Origin: Streptomyces sp. NBC_00335
GTDB taxonomy: Bacteria; Actinomycetota; Actinomycetes; Streptomycetales; Streptomycetaceae
Assembly (NCBI RefSeq): GCF_036127095.1
Contig: NZ_CP108006.1
Location: 7,493,501 to 7,557,500, forward strand
Direction: 5' to 3'
Length of the DNA stretch: 64,000 nt
Made by a program: the position numbers and the translations under genes. Positions 6,788 through 15,565 of the stretch are shown one piece after another. The notes under the pieces are model-generated. The model had not been told where the DNA came from. It made no database searches and saw nothing but the letters and a program-made list of their open reading frames with translations. The first letter of the stretch is position 1; each line of letters starts with the position of its first letter.

Positions 6788-9724
6788 CTAGGGGCGGGTG
6801 GCGCGCTCCAGTTCCAGCAGGGCCGAGTAGTAGCTGCGGCCCGTGGCACGGTCCATGCCCACCTCGCACATCCGGTTCGCCGACAGGTGTGCGTCGAACT
6901 CCCGCGATGTCACCTCGGCCGCCTCGCGCGCCGTCGCCGACTCCGTCAGCTCCGGGTGCAGCATGCCGCGGTCGCCCGCGAAGGCGCAGCACCCCGCGTC
7001 GTACGGGACCACCACCTCGTCGGCGCAGGCCTCGGCCACCGCCCGCAGCTGCGCCTCGTCGTCCAGGTGCCGCATCGAACAGGTGGGGTGGAGCACCGCC
7101 GAGCCCACCGTCCGGCGGACCTCCAGGTGTGGCAGCAGCTCCTCGGCCGCCCAGACGACGGAGTCGACGATCCGCAGCTCGGCGTGGAGTGCGCGATTGT
7201 CGTCGGTCAGGTACGGGACCACCTCGTGCGCGATGCCCAGGGTGCAGGAGGACGCGTCCACCACCAGCGGCAGCCGCCCGCCGGCCGTCCAGCCCCAGGC
7301 GGCCTCCACGATCCGGTTGGCCATCACGCGGTTGCCGGCGTCGTACCCCTTGGAGTGCCAGATCGTCGCGCAGCAGGTTCCCCTGACGTCCCCGGGGATC
7401 CACACCGGTCTTCCGGCGCGCTCCGACACCGCCACCACGGCCTCCGGAAGGGAGGGACCGGGCCGGCCTTCGGGGCCGCCGAAGATCCGGTTGACGCAGG
7501 CCGGGTAGTACACCGCGGCGGCGCCCACACGCCGGGTGGCGGGCAGCTTGCCGGCCGCGGCGCCGGGGACCTGCGGCAGCCACTCCGGAACCAGGTCGGG
7601 CCGTACGGCCTTGCGCGCGGCCCCCGTCACGGCCTGCAGGATCCGGTCCCCGACGACGTCGGTGATCTTGTCGGCGGCGGCCACGGCCAGCCGCGCGGCC
7701 ACCTCGACGGCGCCGAACCGAAGGGCGGCCAGCTCGGCCGCGCGCTCCTCGCGCGGGCTGTGCCGGCGGTGGCGGAAGTCCTTCATCAGGGCGCCGGTGT
7801 CGATGCCGACGGGGCAGGCGAGCTTGCAGGTGGAGTCGCCGGCGCAGGTGTCCACGGCGTCGTACCCGTAGGCGTCGAGCAGACCGTCGAGCACGGGGGA
7901 GCCGGGCTGCTGGCGCATCATCTCCCGGCGCAGCACGATCCGCTGGCGCGGGGTGGTCGTCAGGTCCTCGCTGGGGCAGGTCGGTTCGCAGAACCCGCAC
8001 TCGATGCAGGGGTCGGCGACGGCCTCCACCTGCGGGATCGTCTTGAGGCCGCGCAGGTGCGCCTTCGGGTCGCGGTCCAGCAGGATCCGCGGGGCGAGGA
8101 CCAGGTCGGGGTCGATGACCCGTTTGGTGCGCCACATCATCTCGGTGGCCCGGGGCCCCCACTCCAGCTCCAGGAAGGGGGCCATGTTGCGGCCGGTGGA
8201 GTGCTCGGCCTTCAGCGAGCCGTCGAAGCGCTCCACGGTGAGCCGGCAGAAGGCCTCCATGAACGCGGCGTACCGCTCCACGTCCGCGGGCCGGGCGGCG
8301 TCGAAGGCGAGCAGGAAGTGCAGGTTGCCGTGGGCGGCGTGGCCCGCGACGGCGGCGTCGAAGCCGTGCTCCGCCTGGAGTTCGAGCAGGGCCTCGCAGG
8401 CCTCGGCCAGCCGGGACGGGGGGACCGCGAAGTCCTCGGTGATCAGGGTGGTGCCGGAGGCGCGGGCGCCGCCGACGGCGGTGACGAAGGCCTTGCGGGC
8501 CTTCCAGTAGCCCGAGATGATCTTGGCGTCGCGGGTGAAGGCATTGGTCACCGAGGCCACCGGGGCCACCAGGTCCAGCCCGGCCAGCACCCCGGCGGCC
8601 CGCCGCTCGTACTCCGCGCGGCCGGCCTCGTCGGGGGCCCGGAACTCCACCAGCAGCGCGGTGGTGTCCTTGGGCAGTCCGGCCCAGTCGGCGGGGACGC
8701 CCGCGACGCTCACCGAGGCACGCAGGGTGTTGCCGTCCATCAGCTCGACGGCCAGCGCCCCCGCCTCGTTGAAGAGCGGTACGGCGGCGGCCGCGGCGGG
8801 CAGCGAGGGGAAGAAGAGCAGGGCGCTGGTGAGCTCGCGGTCCAGCGGCAGGGTGTCGAAGACGACCTCGGCGATGAAGCCGAGGGTGCCCTCGGAGCCG
8901 ACCATCAGCCCGCGCAGGATCTCCACGGGGGTGGCGCCGTCGAGGTAGGCGTCGAGGCGGTAACCGGTGGTGTTCTTGATCTCGTACTTGGCCCGGATGC
9001 GGGCGACGAGCTCCGGATCGGCCTCGATCTCCTTCTTGATCTCCATCAGGCCGTGGCACAGGGCGGGCTCGGCGTGCGCCAGCTCCTCGTCGGCGAGCGG
9101 GTCGGCGGTGTCCACGACGGTGCCGCTCGGCAGGACGAAGGTGAGGGAGGACAGGGTGCGGTACGAGTTCCTCGTGGTGCCCGCGGTCATGCCGGAGGCG
9201 TTGTTCGCGACGACTCCGCCGAGGGTGCAGGCGATGGCGCTGGCCGGGTCCGGGCCCAGGACGCGGCCGTGGCGGGCGAGCGCGGCGTTGGCGCGCACGA
9301 CGGTGGTGCCGGGCTGGATCCGCGCCCGCAGGCCCTCCTCCAGCACCTCGACCCCGGCCCAGTGGCGGCGGACGTCGACGAGGATGTCCTCGCCCTGGGC
9401 CTGGCCGTTGAGCGAGGTCCCGGCGGCCCGGAAGACCACCTCGCGCTGCTTGCCGTGGGCGTAGGACAGGACGGCGGAGACGTCGTCGATGTCCTCCGCG
9501 ATCACGACGACCTGCGGCAGGAATCGGTACGGGGAGGCGTCGGAGGCGTAGCGGACGAGGTCGGAGACACCCGAGAGCACCTTGTCGGCGCCCAGCAGCT
9601 CGGCCAGCTCGCTGCGCAGCGGCTCGGGGGTGCCCGTCGAGGCGCGGTCGGGCACCCGGTCGGGGGCGGGGCCACTGATGGTGCGCGGGCGCAGGGCCCC
9701 CGGCTTCGGTTCCAGCAGTGGCAT
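6788..9724 (-). CDS. FAD-binding and 4Fe-4S oxidoreductase, fused D-lactate-dehydrogenase type
   Basis: 978 residues from an ATG preceded by GAGGGG; a GTG at 9763 would add 13 residues. Order of parts: an FAD_binding_4 domain with the FAD-binding stretch around GGVVANNASGM, an FAD-oxidase C-terminal domain, a bacterial ferredoxin pair (CIECGFCEPTCP, then CAGDSTCKLACP), and a GlpC-like region with CCG-type cysteines (YYPACVNR, GTCCATIWH, LHPTCSMRH, DAGCCAF). This is the architecture of membrane-associated D-lactate or D-2-hydroxyglutarate dehydrogenases that pass electrons towards quinone. Its 3' end faces the sulfite oxidase gene. It probably stands alone. Confidence 0.9.
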   Translation of the reverse strand: MPLLEPKPGALRPRTISGPAPDRVPDRASTGTPEPLRSELAELLGADKVLSGVSDLVRYASDASPYRFLPQVVVIAEDIDDVSAVLSYAHGKQREVVFRAAGTSLNGQAQGEDILVDVRRHWAGVEVLEEGLRARIQPGTTVVRANAALARHGRVLGPDPASAIACTLGGVVANNASGMTAGTTRNSYRTLSSLTFVLPSGTVVDTADPLADEELAHAEPALCHGLMEIKKEIEADPELVARIRAKYEIKNTTGYRLDAYLDGATPVEILRGLMVGSEGTLGFIAEVVFDTLPLDRELTSALLFFPSLPAAAAAVPLFNEAGALAVELMDGNTLRASVSVAGVPADWAGLPKDTTALLVEFRAPDEAGRAEYERRAAGVLAGLDLVAPVASVTNAFTRDAKIISGYWKARKAFVTAVGGARASGTTLITEDFAVPPSRLAEACEALLELQAEHGFDAAVAGHAAHGNLHFLLAFDAARPADVERYAAFMEAFCRLTVERFDGSLKAEHSTGRNMAPFLELEWGPRATEMMWRTKRVIDPDLVLAPRILLDRDPKAHLRGLKTIPQVEAVADPCIECGFCEPTCPSEDLTTTPRQRIVLRREMMRQQPGSPVLDGLLDAYGYDAVDTCAGDSTCKLACPVGIDTGALMKDFRHRRHSPREERAAELAALRFGAVEVAARLAVAAADKITDVVGDRILQAVTGAARKAVRPDLVPEWLPQVPGAAAGKLPATRRVGAAAVYYPACVNRIFGGPEGRPGPSLPEAVVAVSERAGRPVWIPGDVRGTCCATIWHSKGYDAGNRVMANRIVEAAWGWTAGGRLPLVVDASSCTLGIAHEVVPYLTDDNRALHAELRIVDSVVWAAEELLPHLEVRRTVGSAVLHPTCSMRHLDDEAQLRAVAEACADEVVVPYDAGCCAFAGDRGMLHPELTESATAREAAEVTSREFDAHLSANRMCEVGMDRATGRSYYSALLELERATRP

Positions 9725-9808
9725 CTGCAGCCCCTCAACTCGCGCCGTGTCGGTCGTTCTCACTCGTTCGGCGCAGCTCCGGCCCTGTCCCGGCCGGACC
9801 GTCGCCCA

Positions 9809-10324
9809 TCAGCAGCCGTGCTCCGCCGGAGCGTCCGCCAGAGCGTTCAGCAGGCCGCCGAGCACCTCGCGCTGATCGGCGGTCAATGGAGCCAGGATCT
9901 CCTCTGCGGCGCCGGTTCGCGCGTTGCGCAGGCGGCGCAGCGTGGCGCGGCCGGTGTCGGTGAGCTCGATCCTTATGACACGGCGGTTCTCCGGGTCGGG
10001 CACGCGGCGGACGCAGTCGGCGCTCTCCAGGCCGTCGACCAGCGTGGTCACGGCGCGGGGCACCACTTCCAGGCGGGCGGCGAGGTCCGCCATCCGGGGC
10101 GGGCGCACCGTGGAGAGGTGGGCGACGGTGCGCAGCAGCCGGGACTGGGCCGGGGTGATGCCGAGCGGCTCCAGATGGCGCTTCTGGATGCGGTGGAGCC
10201 GCCGGGTCAGGCGGAGCAGCTGCTCGGCGAGCACGCCGTCGGTGGTGTCGGTGGTGCCGGCGGAGTCGGTGCCGTCGGTGCTCTCGGCCGTCCGGACGCT
10301 GTCGGTCTCGGAAGCGGTGCTCAT
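9809..10324 (-). CDS. MarR-family transcriptional regulator
   Basis: 171 residues: a low-complexity Thr/Ser/Asp-rich N-terminus (about 30 residues) and a winged helix-turn-helix domain of the MarR type. The recognition region is around RMADLAARLEVVPRAVTTLVDGLE and the wing is near DPENRRVIRIELT. It is divergent from the ABC exporter at 10432, separated by 107 bp containing two overlapping palindromes. That arrangement is typical of a MarR repressor controlling itself and the neighbouring efflux pump, with release by the pump's substrate. The ligand is unknown. Confidence 0.9.
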   Translation of the reverse strand: MSTASETDSVRTAESTDGTDSAGTTDTTDGVLAEQLLRLTRRLHRIQKRHLEPLGITPAQSRLLRTVAHLSTVRPPRMADLAARLEVVPRAVTTLVDGLESADCVRRVPDPENRRVIRIELTDTGRATLRRLRNARTGAAEEILAPLTADQREVLGGLLNALADAPAEHGC

Positions 10325-10363
10325 GCTGCGGTCCTCATAATGGGAACGATATCAGGACCAGAT

Positions 10364-10400
10364 TCATTGTGAGTATAGGTAACAATGAGCTATGCTCATT
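10364..10400. promoter_or_regulatory. Overlapping palindromic operators, probable MarR site
   Basis: Two perfect inverted repeats overlap in an AT-rich island. TCATTGT (10364-10370) pairs with ACAATGA (10382-10388) across 11 bases. AATGAGC (10384-10390) pairs with GCTCATT (10394-10400) across TAT. They lie between the divergent marR (start 10324) and ABC (start 10432) genes. The shared ACAATGAGC segment means two dimers could not easily occupy both at once. Confidence 0.75.
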
Positions 10401-10431
10401 CGAGTCTCGTCACCTGTCATGAAGGAGGCCC

Positions 10432-12384
10432 ATGCGCCCCAAAGAACCCGAGTGGGAACCCTCGAAAGAATCCCTCGACCCCAGCGGCCCCGCCCCGGAC
10501 GAGCGGCCGCGTGAGCTGCGCCGCATCGTCGGCCTCTTCCGGCCCTACCGGGGCCGTCTCGCCGTCGTCGGCGTGCTGGTCGCCGCCTCCTCGCTGGTCG
10601 GAGTCGCCACTCCCTTCCTGCTCAAGGAGGTCCTCGACGTAGCGATCCCGCAGGGCCGTACCGGGCTGCTCAGCCTGCTCGCCCTCGGCATGATCGCGAC
10701 CGCGGTCGTCACCAGCATCTTCGGCGTGCTCCAGACCCTGATATCCACCACCGTCGGCCAGCGCGTCATGCACGATCTGCGCACCGCCGTCTACGCCCAG
10801 CTCCAGCGGATGCCGCTGTCGTTCTTCACTCGCACGCGCACCGGCGAGGTGCAGTCCCGCATCGCCAACGACATCGGCGGCATGCAGGCCACGGTCACCT
10901 CCACGGCGACCTCCCTCGTCTCGAACGCGACGGCCGTCATCGCCTCCGTCGTCGCGATGCTCGCGCTCGACTGGCGGCTCACGCTCGTCTCGCTCGCCCT
11001 GCTGCCCGTCTTCGTGTGGATCAGCCGTCGGGTCGGCGGCGAGCGCAAGAAGATCACCGCGCAGCGCCAGAAGCAGATGGCCGCCATGGCCGCGACGGTC
11101 ACCGAGTCCCTGTCGGTCAGCGGCATCCTGCTCGGCCGCACGATGGGCCGCGCCGATTCGCTCACCACCTCCTTCGCGGAGGAGTCCGAGAAGCTCGTCG
11201 ACCTCGAAGTGCGCTCCAGCATGGCCGGGCGCTGGCGGATGTCCACCATCGGCATCGTCATGGCCGCCATGCCCGCGCTCATCTACTGGGCGGCCGGCAT
11301 AGCCCTGCAGACCGGAGCCCCCTCGCTCTCGGTCGGCACCCTCGTCGCCTTCGTCACCCTCCAGCAGGGCCTGTTCCGGCCCGCCGTGAGCCTGTTGTCG
11401 ACCGGCGTCCAGATCCAGACCTCGCTGGCGCTCTTCGCCCGCATCTTCGAGTACCTCGACCTGCCGGTGGACATCACCGAGCGCGAGGACCCCGTCCGCC
11501 TGGACCGCGCCAAGGGCGAAGTCCGACTGGAGGACGTCCACTTCGCCTACGACACCAAGAGCGGCCCCACGCTGACGGGCATCGACATCACGGTCCCGGC
11601 CGGCGGTTCCCTCGCGGTGGTCGGCCCGACGGGATCCGGCAAGAGCACGCTGAGCTACCTCGTGCCCCGGCTCTACGACGTCACCGGCGGCCGGGTCGCC
11701 CTCGACGGCGTGGACGTGCGCGACCTCGACTTCGACTCCCTGGCCCGCTCCATCGGCGTGGTCTCCCAGGAGACGTACCTCTTCCACGCCTCCGTCGCCG
11801 ACAACCTGCGCTTCGCCAAGCCCGACGCCACCGACGAGGAGATAGCGCAGGCGGCGCGCGCGGCCCAGATCCACGATCACATCGAGTCCCTGCCGGACGG
11901 GTACGACACCCTGGTCGGGGAGCGCGGCTACCGGTTCTCCGGCGGAGAGAAGCAGCGTCTGGCCATCGCCCGCACCATCCTGCGCGACCCGCCGGTGCTC
12001 ATCCTCGACGAGGCCACCAGCGCGCTGGACACCCGCACCGAGCACGCCGTGCAGCGCGCCATCGACAACCTCTCCCAGGGCCGCACCACCATCACCATCG
12101 CCCACCGCCTCTCCACCGTCCGTGACGCCGACCAGATCGTGGTGCTCGACGGAGGCCGGATCGCGGAGCGCGGCACCCACGAGGAACTGCTGAAGGCCGA
12201 CGGCCGGTACGCCGCCCTCGTCCGGCGCGACCGGGAGAGTGCCCTCAAGCCGGAGACTCCGGCGTCCGAGGGGCTCCTTGCCGGGGCGCTCGGTTCCGAG
12301 ATGCGCAAGGCGGATCTGCTCAAGCCCGGGACGTTCAAGCCGGACACCCTGCGCGGCACCGAGCCGACCCCGGTGAACGTGTGA
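10432..12384 (+). CDS. ABC exporter (fused membrane and ATPase domains), MarR-controlled
   Basis: 650 residues with AAGGAGG at 10422-10428 before the ATG. An ABC-B membrane domain of six helices (about 45-340) is followed by an ATPase domain with every motif intact: Walker A GPTGSGKST, signature FSGGEKQRLAIAR, Walker B VLILDEATSALD and the switch histidine in TIAHRLST. This suggests a functional homodimer, unlike the pair at 188-3807. Residues after about 600 form a poorly structured tail. Head-to-head linkage with a MarR repressor points to multidrug or toxic-metabolite export. Confidence 0.93.
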   Translation: MRPKEPEWEPSKESLDPSGPAPDERPRELRRIVGLFRPYRGRLAVVGVLVAASSLVGVATPFLLKEVLDVAIPQGRTGLLSLLALGMIATAVVTSIFGVLQTLISTTVGQRVMHDLRTAVYAQLQRMPLSFFTRTRTGEVQSRIANDIGGMQATVTSTATSLVSNATAVIASVVAMLALDWRLTLVSLALLPVFVWISRRVGGERKKITAQRQKQMAAMAATVTESLSVSGILLGRTMGRADSLTTSFAEESEKLVDLEVRSSMAGRWRMSTIGIVMAAMPALIYWAAGIALQTGAPSLSVGTLVAFVTLQQGLFRPAVSLLSTGVQIQTSLALFARIFEYLDLPVDITEREDPVRLDRAKGEVRLEDVHFAYDTKSGPTLTGIDITVPAGGSLAVVGPTGSGKSTLSYLVPRLYDVTGGRVALDGVDVRDLDFDSLARSIGVVSQETYLFHASVADNLRFAKPDATDEEIAQAARAAQIHDHIESLPDGYDTLVGERGYRFSGGEKQRLAIARTILRDPPVLILDEATSALDTRTEHAVQRAIDNLSQGRTTITIAHRLSTVRDADQIVVLDGGRIAERGTHEELLKADGRYAALVRRDRESALKPETPASEGLLAGALGSEMRKADLLKPGTFKPDTLRGTEPTPVNV

Positions 12385-12447
12385 TCGTATGACCGGCACA
12401 CGGGTCGGATGTCGGGAATCCGGTGGTTCGCGGGTTAGCGTGCCCGC

Positions 12448-13287
12448 ATGCCTCATGAGAACCGGCCGCCGTCACCGCGCCGTTCCCGGCTCACCCGCCG
12501 GGGCAGGCTGGCGCTCTTCCTCGGAACCGCCCTGGGACTCGGGGCAGCCCTCCTGATCCCGCTGTTTCCCGGCGAGGAACCGCCCGAGAAGCCGCGCCAG
12601 TTGCTGATCCCCGAGGGCTGGCGGGCCCCGCAGGTCTACGCCGCCATCGACCGCGAACTGAAGCTCCCGGCCGGCTCCGCCAAGGCCGCGGCCGCCGCGG
12701 CCGTCCTGCCCCTGCCCGCCGAGGCGAAGGGCAATCCGGAGGGGTACCTCTTCCCGGCCACCTATCCGGTGACCTCGAAGTCCACCCCGGCCTCGCTGCT
12801 CACCTACATGGTCGAGACGGCCAACAAGAGCCTCGCCACCAAGGCCGTCGCGGACGGCGGCAAGGCCCACGGGATGACCCCGTACCAGACGGCCACCCTC
12901 GCGAGCATCATCGAGGCGGAGGCCGAGACCCGCGGGGACATGGGCAAGGTCGCCCGGGTGGTCCACAACCGGCTGGCGAAATCGATGCCGCTCCAGATGG
13001 ACTCCACCATCAACTACGCGCTGAACCGCTCCACGGTGGACACCAAGCTGAGCGAGACGAAGATCGACAGCCCCTTCAACACGTACGAGCGCCAGGGACT
13101 GCCGCCCACTCCGATCGACAGCCCCGGCCTGCAGGCCATGGCGGCCGCGGTGGCCCCGACACCCGGGGACTGGCTGTTCTTCGTCACCGTGAAGCAGGGA
13201 GACACCCGCTTCTCGGCGACGTACGAGGAGCACAAGCGGCACGTGGCCGAGTTCAACCGGATCCGGGCGGCCTCGCGCGCCACCTGA
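12448..13287 (+). CDS. MltG/YceG-like endolytic transglycosylase
   Basis: 279 residues. A basic N-terminus and one membrane helix (about 25-42) anchor an extracytoplasmic YceG-like domain. The catalytic region of the family is recognisable: TLASIIEAEAE (the invariant glutamate), VFHNRL-like VVHNRLAKSMPLQMDSTINYAL, and the PFNTYERQGLPPTPIDSPG loop. MltG enzymes cut nascent peptidoglycan strands and set glycan length. The protein is shorter than the main MltG, so it may be a second copy. TAGCGT sits 6 bases before the ATG with no Shine-Dalgarno, so translation may be leaderless. Confidence 0.88.
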   Translation: MPHENRPPSPRRSRLTRRGRLALFLGTALGLGAALLIPLFPGEEPPEKPRQLLIPEGWRAPQVYAAIDRELKLPAGSAKAAAAAAVLPLPAEAKGNPEGYLFPATYPVTSKSTPASLLTYMVETANKSLATKAVADGGKAHGMTPYQTATLASIIEAEAETRGDMGKVARVVHNRLAKSMPLQMDSTINYALNRSTVDTKLSETKIDSPFNTYERQGLPPTPIDSPGLQAMAAAVAPTPGDWLFFVTVKQGDTRFSATYEEHKRHVAEFNRIRAASRAT

Positions 13288-13302
13288 TCCGAAGGAGACG
13301 GT

Positions 13303-14376
13303 CTAGCGGATGCCCGCCCGGGTGCGGGTGAGCAGGCGGTGGATCTCCCGGGCCGCGGCGCCGCCGGCGCGGTTGGCGCCGATGGTCGATGCCGAAGGTC
13401 CGTAGCCGACCAAGTGGATCCGCTCGTCGCGCACCGCTCGGGTGCCGTCGAGCCGGATGCCGCCGCCCGGCTCGCGCAGGCGCAGCGGAGCCAGGTGGTC
13501 GATGGCCGGGCGGAAGCCGGTGGCCCACAGGATCACGTCCGCTTCGACCCCGCTGCCGTCCGGCCAGGCGGCTCCCGTCCTCGTGAGGTGGTCGAACATC
13601 GGCCGGCGGTCCAGGACCCCCGACTCCAGTCCGCCCCGGACGGCCTCGTTCAGCGGCAGCCCGGTGACGCTGACCACGCTCCGGGGCGGCAAGCCCTGCC
13701 GTACCCGGTCCTCCACCAGGGCCACCGCCGCGCGACCCTGCTCCTCGCCGAAGCTCCCGTCGCGGAACACCGGGGGCCGGCGGGTGACCCAGGTCGTCTC
13801 CGCAGCCACCTCGGCGATCTCCAGCAGGTGCTGCACCGCCGAGGTGCCGCCGCCCACCACGATGACCCGGGCTCCGGCGAACTCGGCCGGCCCCGGGTAG
13901 TTCGCCGTGTGCAGCTGGCGGCCCCGGAAGAGTTCCTGCCCGGGATAGCGCGGCCAGAACGGCCGGTCCCAGGTCCCGGTGGCGTTGATCAGCGCCCGCG
14001 CCGACCAGGTCCCGGTCGCGGATTCCACCAGCAGCCGGCGGTCCGCCCCGTCGCGTACGGCGGTGACGTCCACGGGGCGGCGTACGCGCAGGTCGAAGCG
14101 GTCCTCGTAGGCCGCGAAGTACTCCGCGATCACCTCGGAGGACGGACGCAGCGGATCGGCGCCGGTGAGTTCCATCCCGGGCAGCGCGTGCATGCCGTGG
14201 ACCTTGCCGTAGGTGAGCGAGGGCCAGCGGAACTGCCAGGCGCCGCCCGGGCGCGGCGCGTGGTCCAGGACCACGTGGTCGATCCCCGCCCGCGCCAGGT
14301 GGTAGGCGCCGGACAGGCCGGCCTGCCCCGCGCCCACGACCACCACGTCCACGTCCTGCACCGCGAATTCGTTCAC
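13303..14376 (-). CDS. Flavin-containing monooxygenase-like NAD(P)/FAD oxidoreductase
   Basis: 357 residues from a GTG start. Two dinucleotide folds are visible: VVVVGAGQAGLSG near the N-terminus (FAD) and VIVVGGGTSAVQH (NADPH). FRWPSLTYGKVHGMHALPG and ILWATGFRPAID are typical of this monooxygenase/CzcO-like group. It lies 94 bp downstream of ssuD on the same strand, so it may belong to the sulfonate operon. An Rho-independent-like hairpin with a hexanucleotide-repeat loop separates them, and the ribosome-binding site is weak, so expression could be reduced. The substrate is unknown; oxidation of an organosulfur compound is only an inference from position. Confidence 0.85.
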   Translation of the reverse strand: MNEFAVQDVDVVVVGAGQAGLSGAYHLARAGIDHVVLDHAPRPGGAWQFRWPSLTYGKVHGMHALPGMELTGADPLRPSSEVIAEYFAAYEDRFDLRVRRPVDVTAVRDGADRRLLVESATGTWSARALINATGTWDRPFWPRYPGQELFRGRQLHTANYPGPAEFAGARVIVVGGGTSAVQHLLEIAEVAAETTWVTRRPPVFRDGSFGEEQGRAAVALVEDRVRQGLPPRSVVSVTGLPLNEAVRGGLESGVLDRRPMFDHLTRTGAAWPDGSGVEADVILWATGFRPAIDHLAPLRLREPGGGIRLDGTRAVRDERIHLVGYGPSASTIGANRAGGAAAREIHRLLTRTRAGIR

Positions 14377-14398
14377 GGTTCTACCAACTGGGAGTCGC

Positions 14399-14456
<58 letters not shown>

Positions 14457-14470
14457 CCCCGGCCCCCGGC

Positions 14471-15565
14471 TCAGCGCGCGAGCAGCCCGCGTGCCGCGAG
14501 CTCCGGAGTGACCCCCTCGCCGAACCAGTACGCCTCCTCCAGGTGCGGGTAGCCCGACAGCACGAAGTTCTCGATCCCGAGCGCGTGGTACTCCTCGATC
14601 CGGTCCGCCACGTCCCCGTGGCTGCCGACCAGAGCGGTGCCGGCGCCGCCGCGCACCAGCCCGACCCCGGCCCACAGGTTCGGGGAGATCTCCAGCTTGT
14701 CGCGCGAGCCGCCGTGCAGGGCCAGCATCCGCTGCTGCCCGACCGACTCGCTCGCGCCCAGCGCCGCCTGCGCCGTGGCGATGGACGCGTCGTCCAGGTC
14801 GCCGAGCAGCCGGTCCGCAGCCGCCCAGGCCTCCTTCGCCGAGTCCCGGGAGATGGTGTGCAGCCGGATGCCGAACTTCACCGTCCGGCCCCGCTCCTCG
14901 GCCAGCGAACGGATCCAGTCGATCTTCTCCTTCACCTCCTGCGGCCGCTCGCCCCACGTCAGGTACACGTCCGCGTGTTCGGCGGCCACCGGGCCCGCCG
15001 CGGCCGAGGACCCGCCGAAGAAGATTTCCGGCAGCGGGTCGGGCGGCAGCGCCGTCAGCCCGCCGTCGATCCGGTAGTGCTCGCCGTGGAAGTCGAAGGG
15101 CTGACCGCCCCAGACGCCCCGTACGACCGAGAGGAACTCGGCCGTGCGCGCGTAGCGGAGATCGTGGCCCAGGTGGTCGCCGAACCGCCGCTGCTCCGCC
15201 GAGTCGCCGCCCGTCACCACGTTGAGCAGCAGCCGCCCGCGCGTGATCCGCTGGTAGGTGGCCGCCATCTGGGCGGCCAGCGTCGGCGAGATCACCCCCG
15301 GCCGGAAGGCCACCAGGAACTTCAGCCGCTCGGTGTGCTGCGCGAGTGCCACCGTCGTCAGCCAGGCGTCCTCGCACCAGGTGCCGGTCGGGGTCAGCAC
15401 CGCCTCGAAGCCGAGCCGCTCGGCCGCCTTCGCGATCTGCGCGAGGTACTCGATGTCGGGCTCGCGCACCCCGGCGGCGGCATGGTTGTTGGCGTAGGCG
15501 TGCCGGTCGACCAGGGTGCGGCCGTCGCCGCCGGTCGGCAGGAACCAGTGCAGTCGTACCGTCAT
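14471..15565 (-). CDS. ssuD: FMNH2-dependent alkanesulfonate monooxygenase, LLM class
   Basis: 364 residues, luciferase-like fold. It shows the family segments HWFLPTGGDGR, ERLGFEAVLTPTGTWCEDAW, FLVAFRPGVISPTLAAQMAAT, GRLLLNVVTGGD and FFGGSSAAAG. SsuD releases sulfite from alkanesulfonates using FMNH2 from a separate reductase, supplying sulfur during sulfate limitation. Its ATG overlaps the TGA of ssuA by one base (TGATG), so the two are coupled. No ssuE-type flavin reductase gene lies in the operon. Confidence 0.93.
   Translation of the reverse strand: MTVRLHWFLPTGGDGRTLVDRHAYANNHAAAGVREPDIEYLAQIAKAAERLGFEAVLTPTGTWCEDAWLTTVALAQHTERLKFLVAFRPGVISPTLAAQMAATYQRITRGRLLLNVVTGGDSAEQRRFGDHLGHDLRYARTAEFLSVVRGVWGGQPFDFHGEHYRIDGGLTALPPDPLPEIFFGGSSAAAGPVAAEHADVYLTWGERPQEVKEKIDWIRSLAEERGRTVKFGIRLHTISRDSAKEAWAAADRLLGDLDDASIATAQAALGASESVGQQRMLALHGGSRDKLEISPNLWAGVGLVRGGAGTALVGSHGDVADRIEEYHALGIENFVLSGYPHLEEAYWFGEGVTPELAARGLLAR

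Noticed and set aside
6887..10372. Very long plus-strand open frame (1161 codons) opposite the FAD/Fe-S gene
   Set aside because: It is an antisense shadow caused by high GC. The translation is low-complexity (Gly, Arg, His, Val, Gln) and the minus strand carries clear domain motifs.
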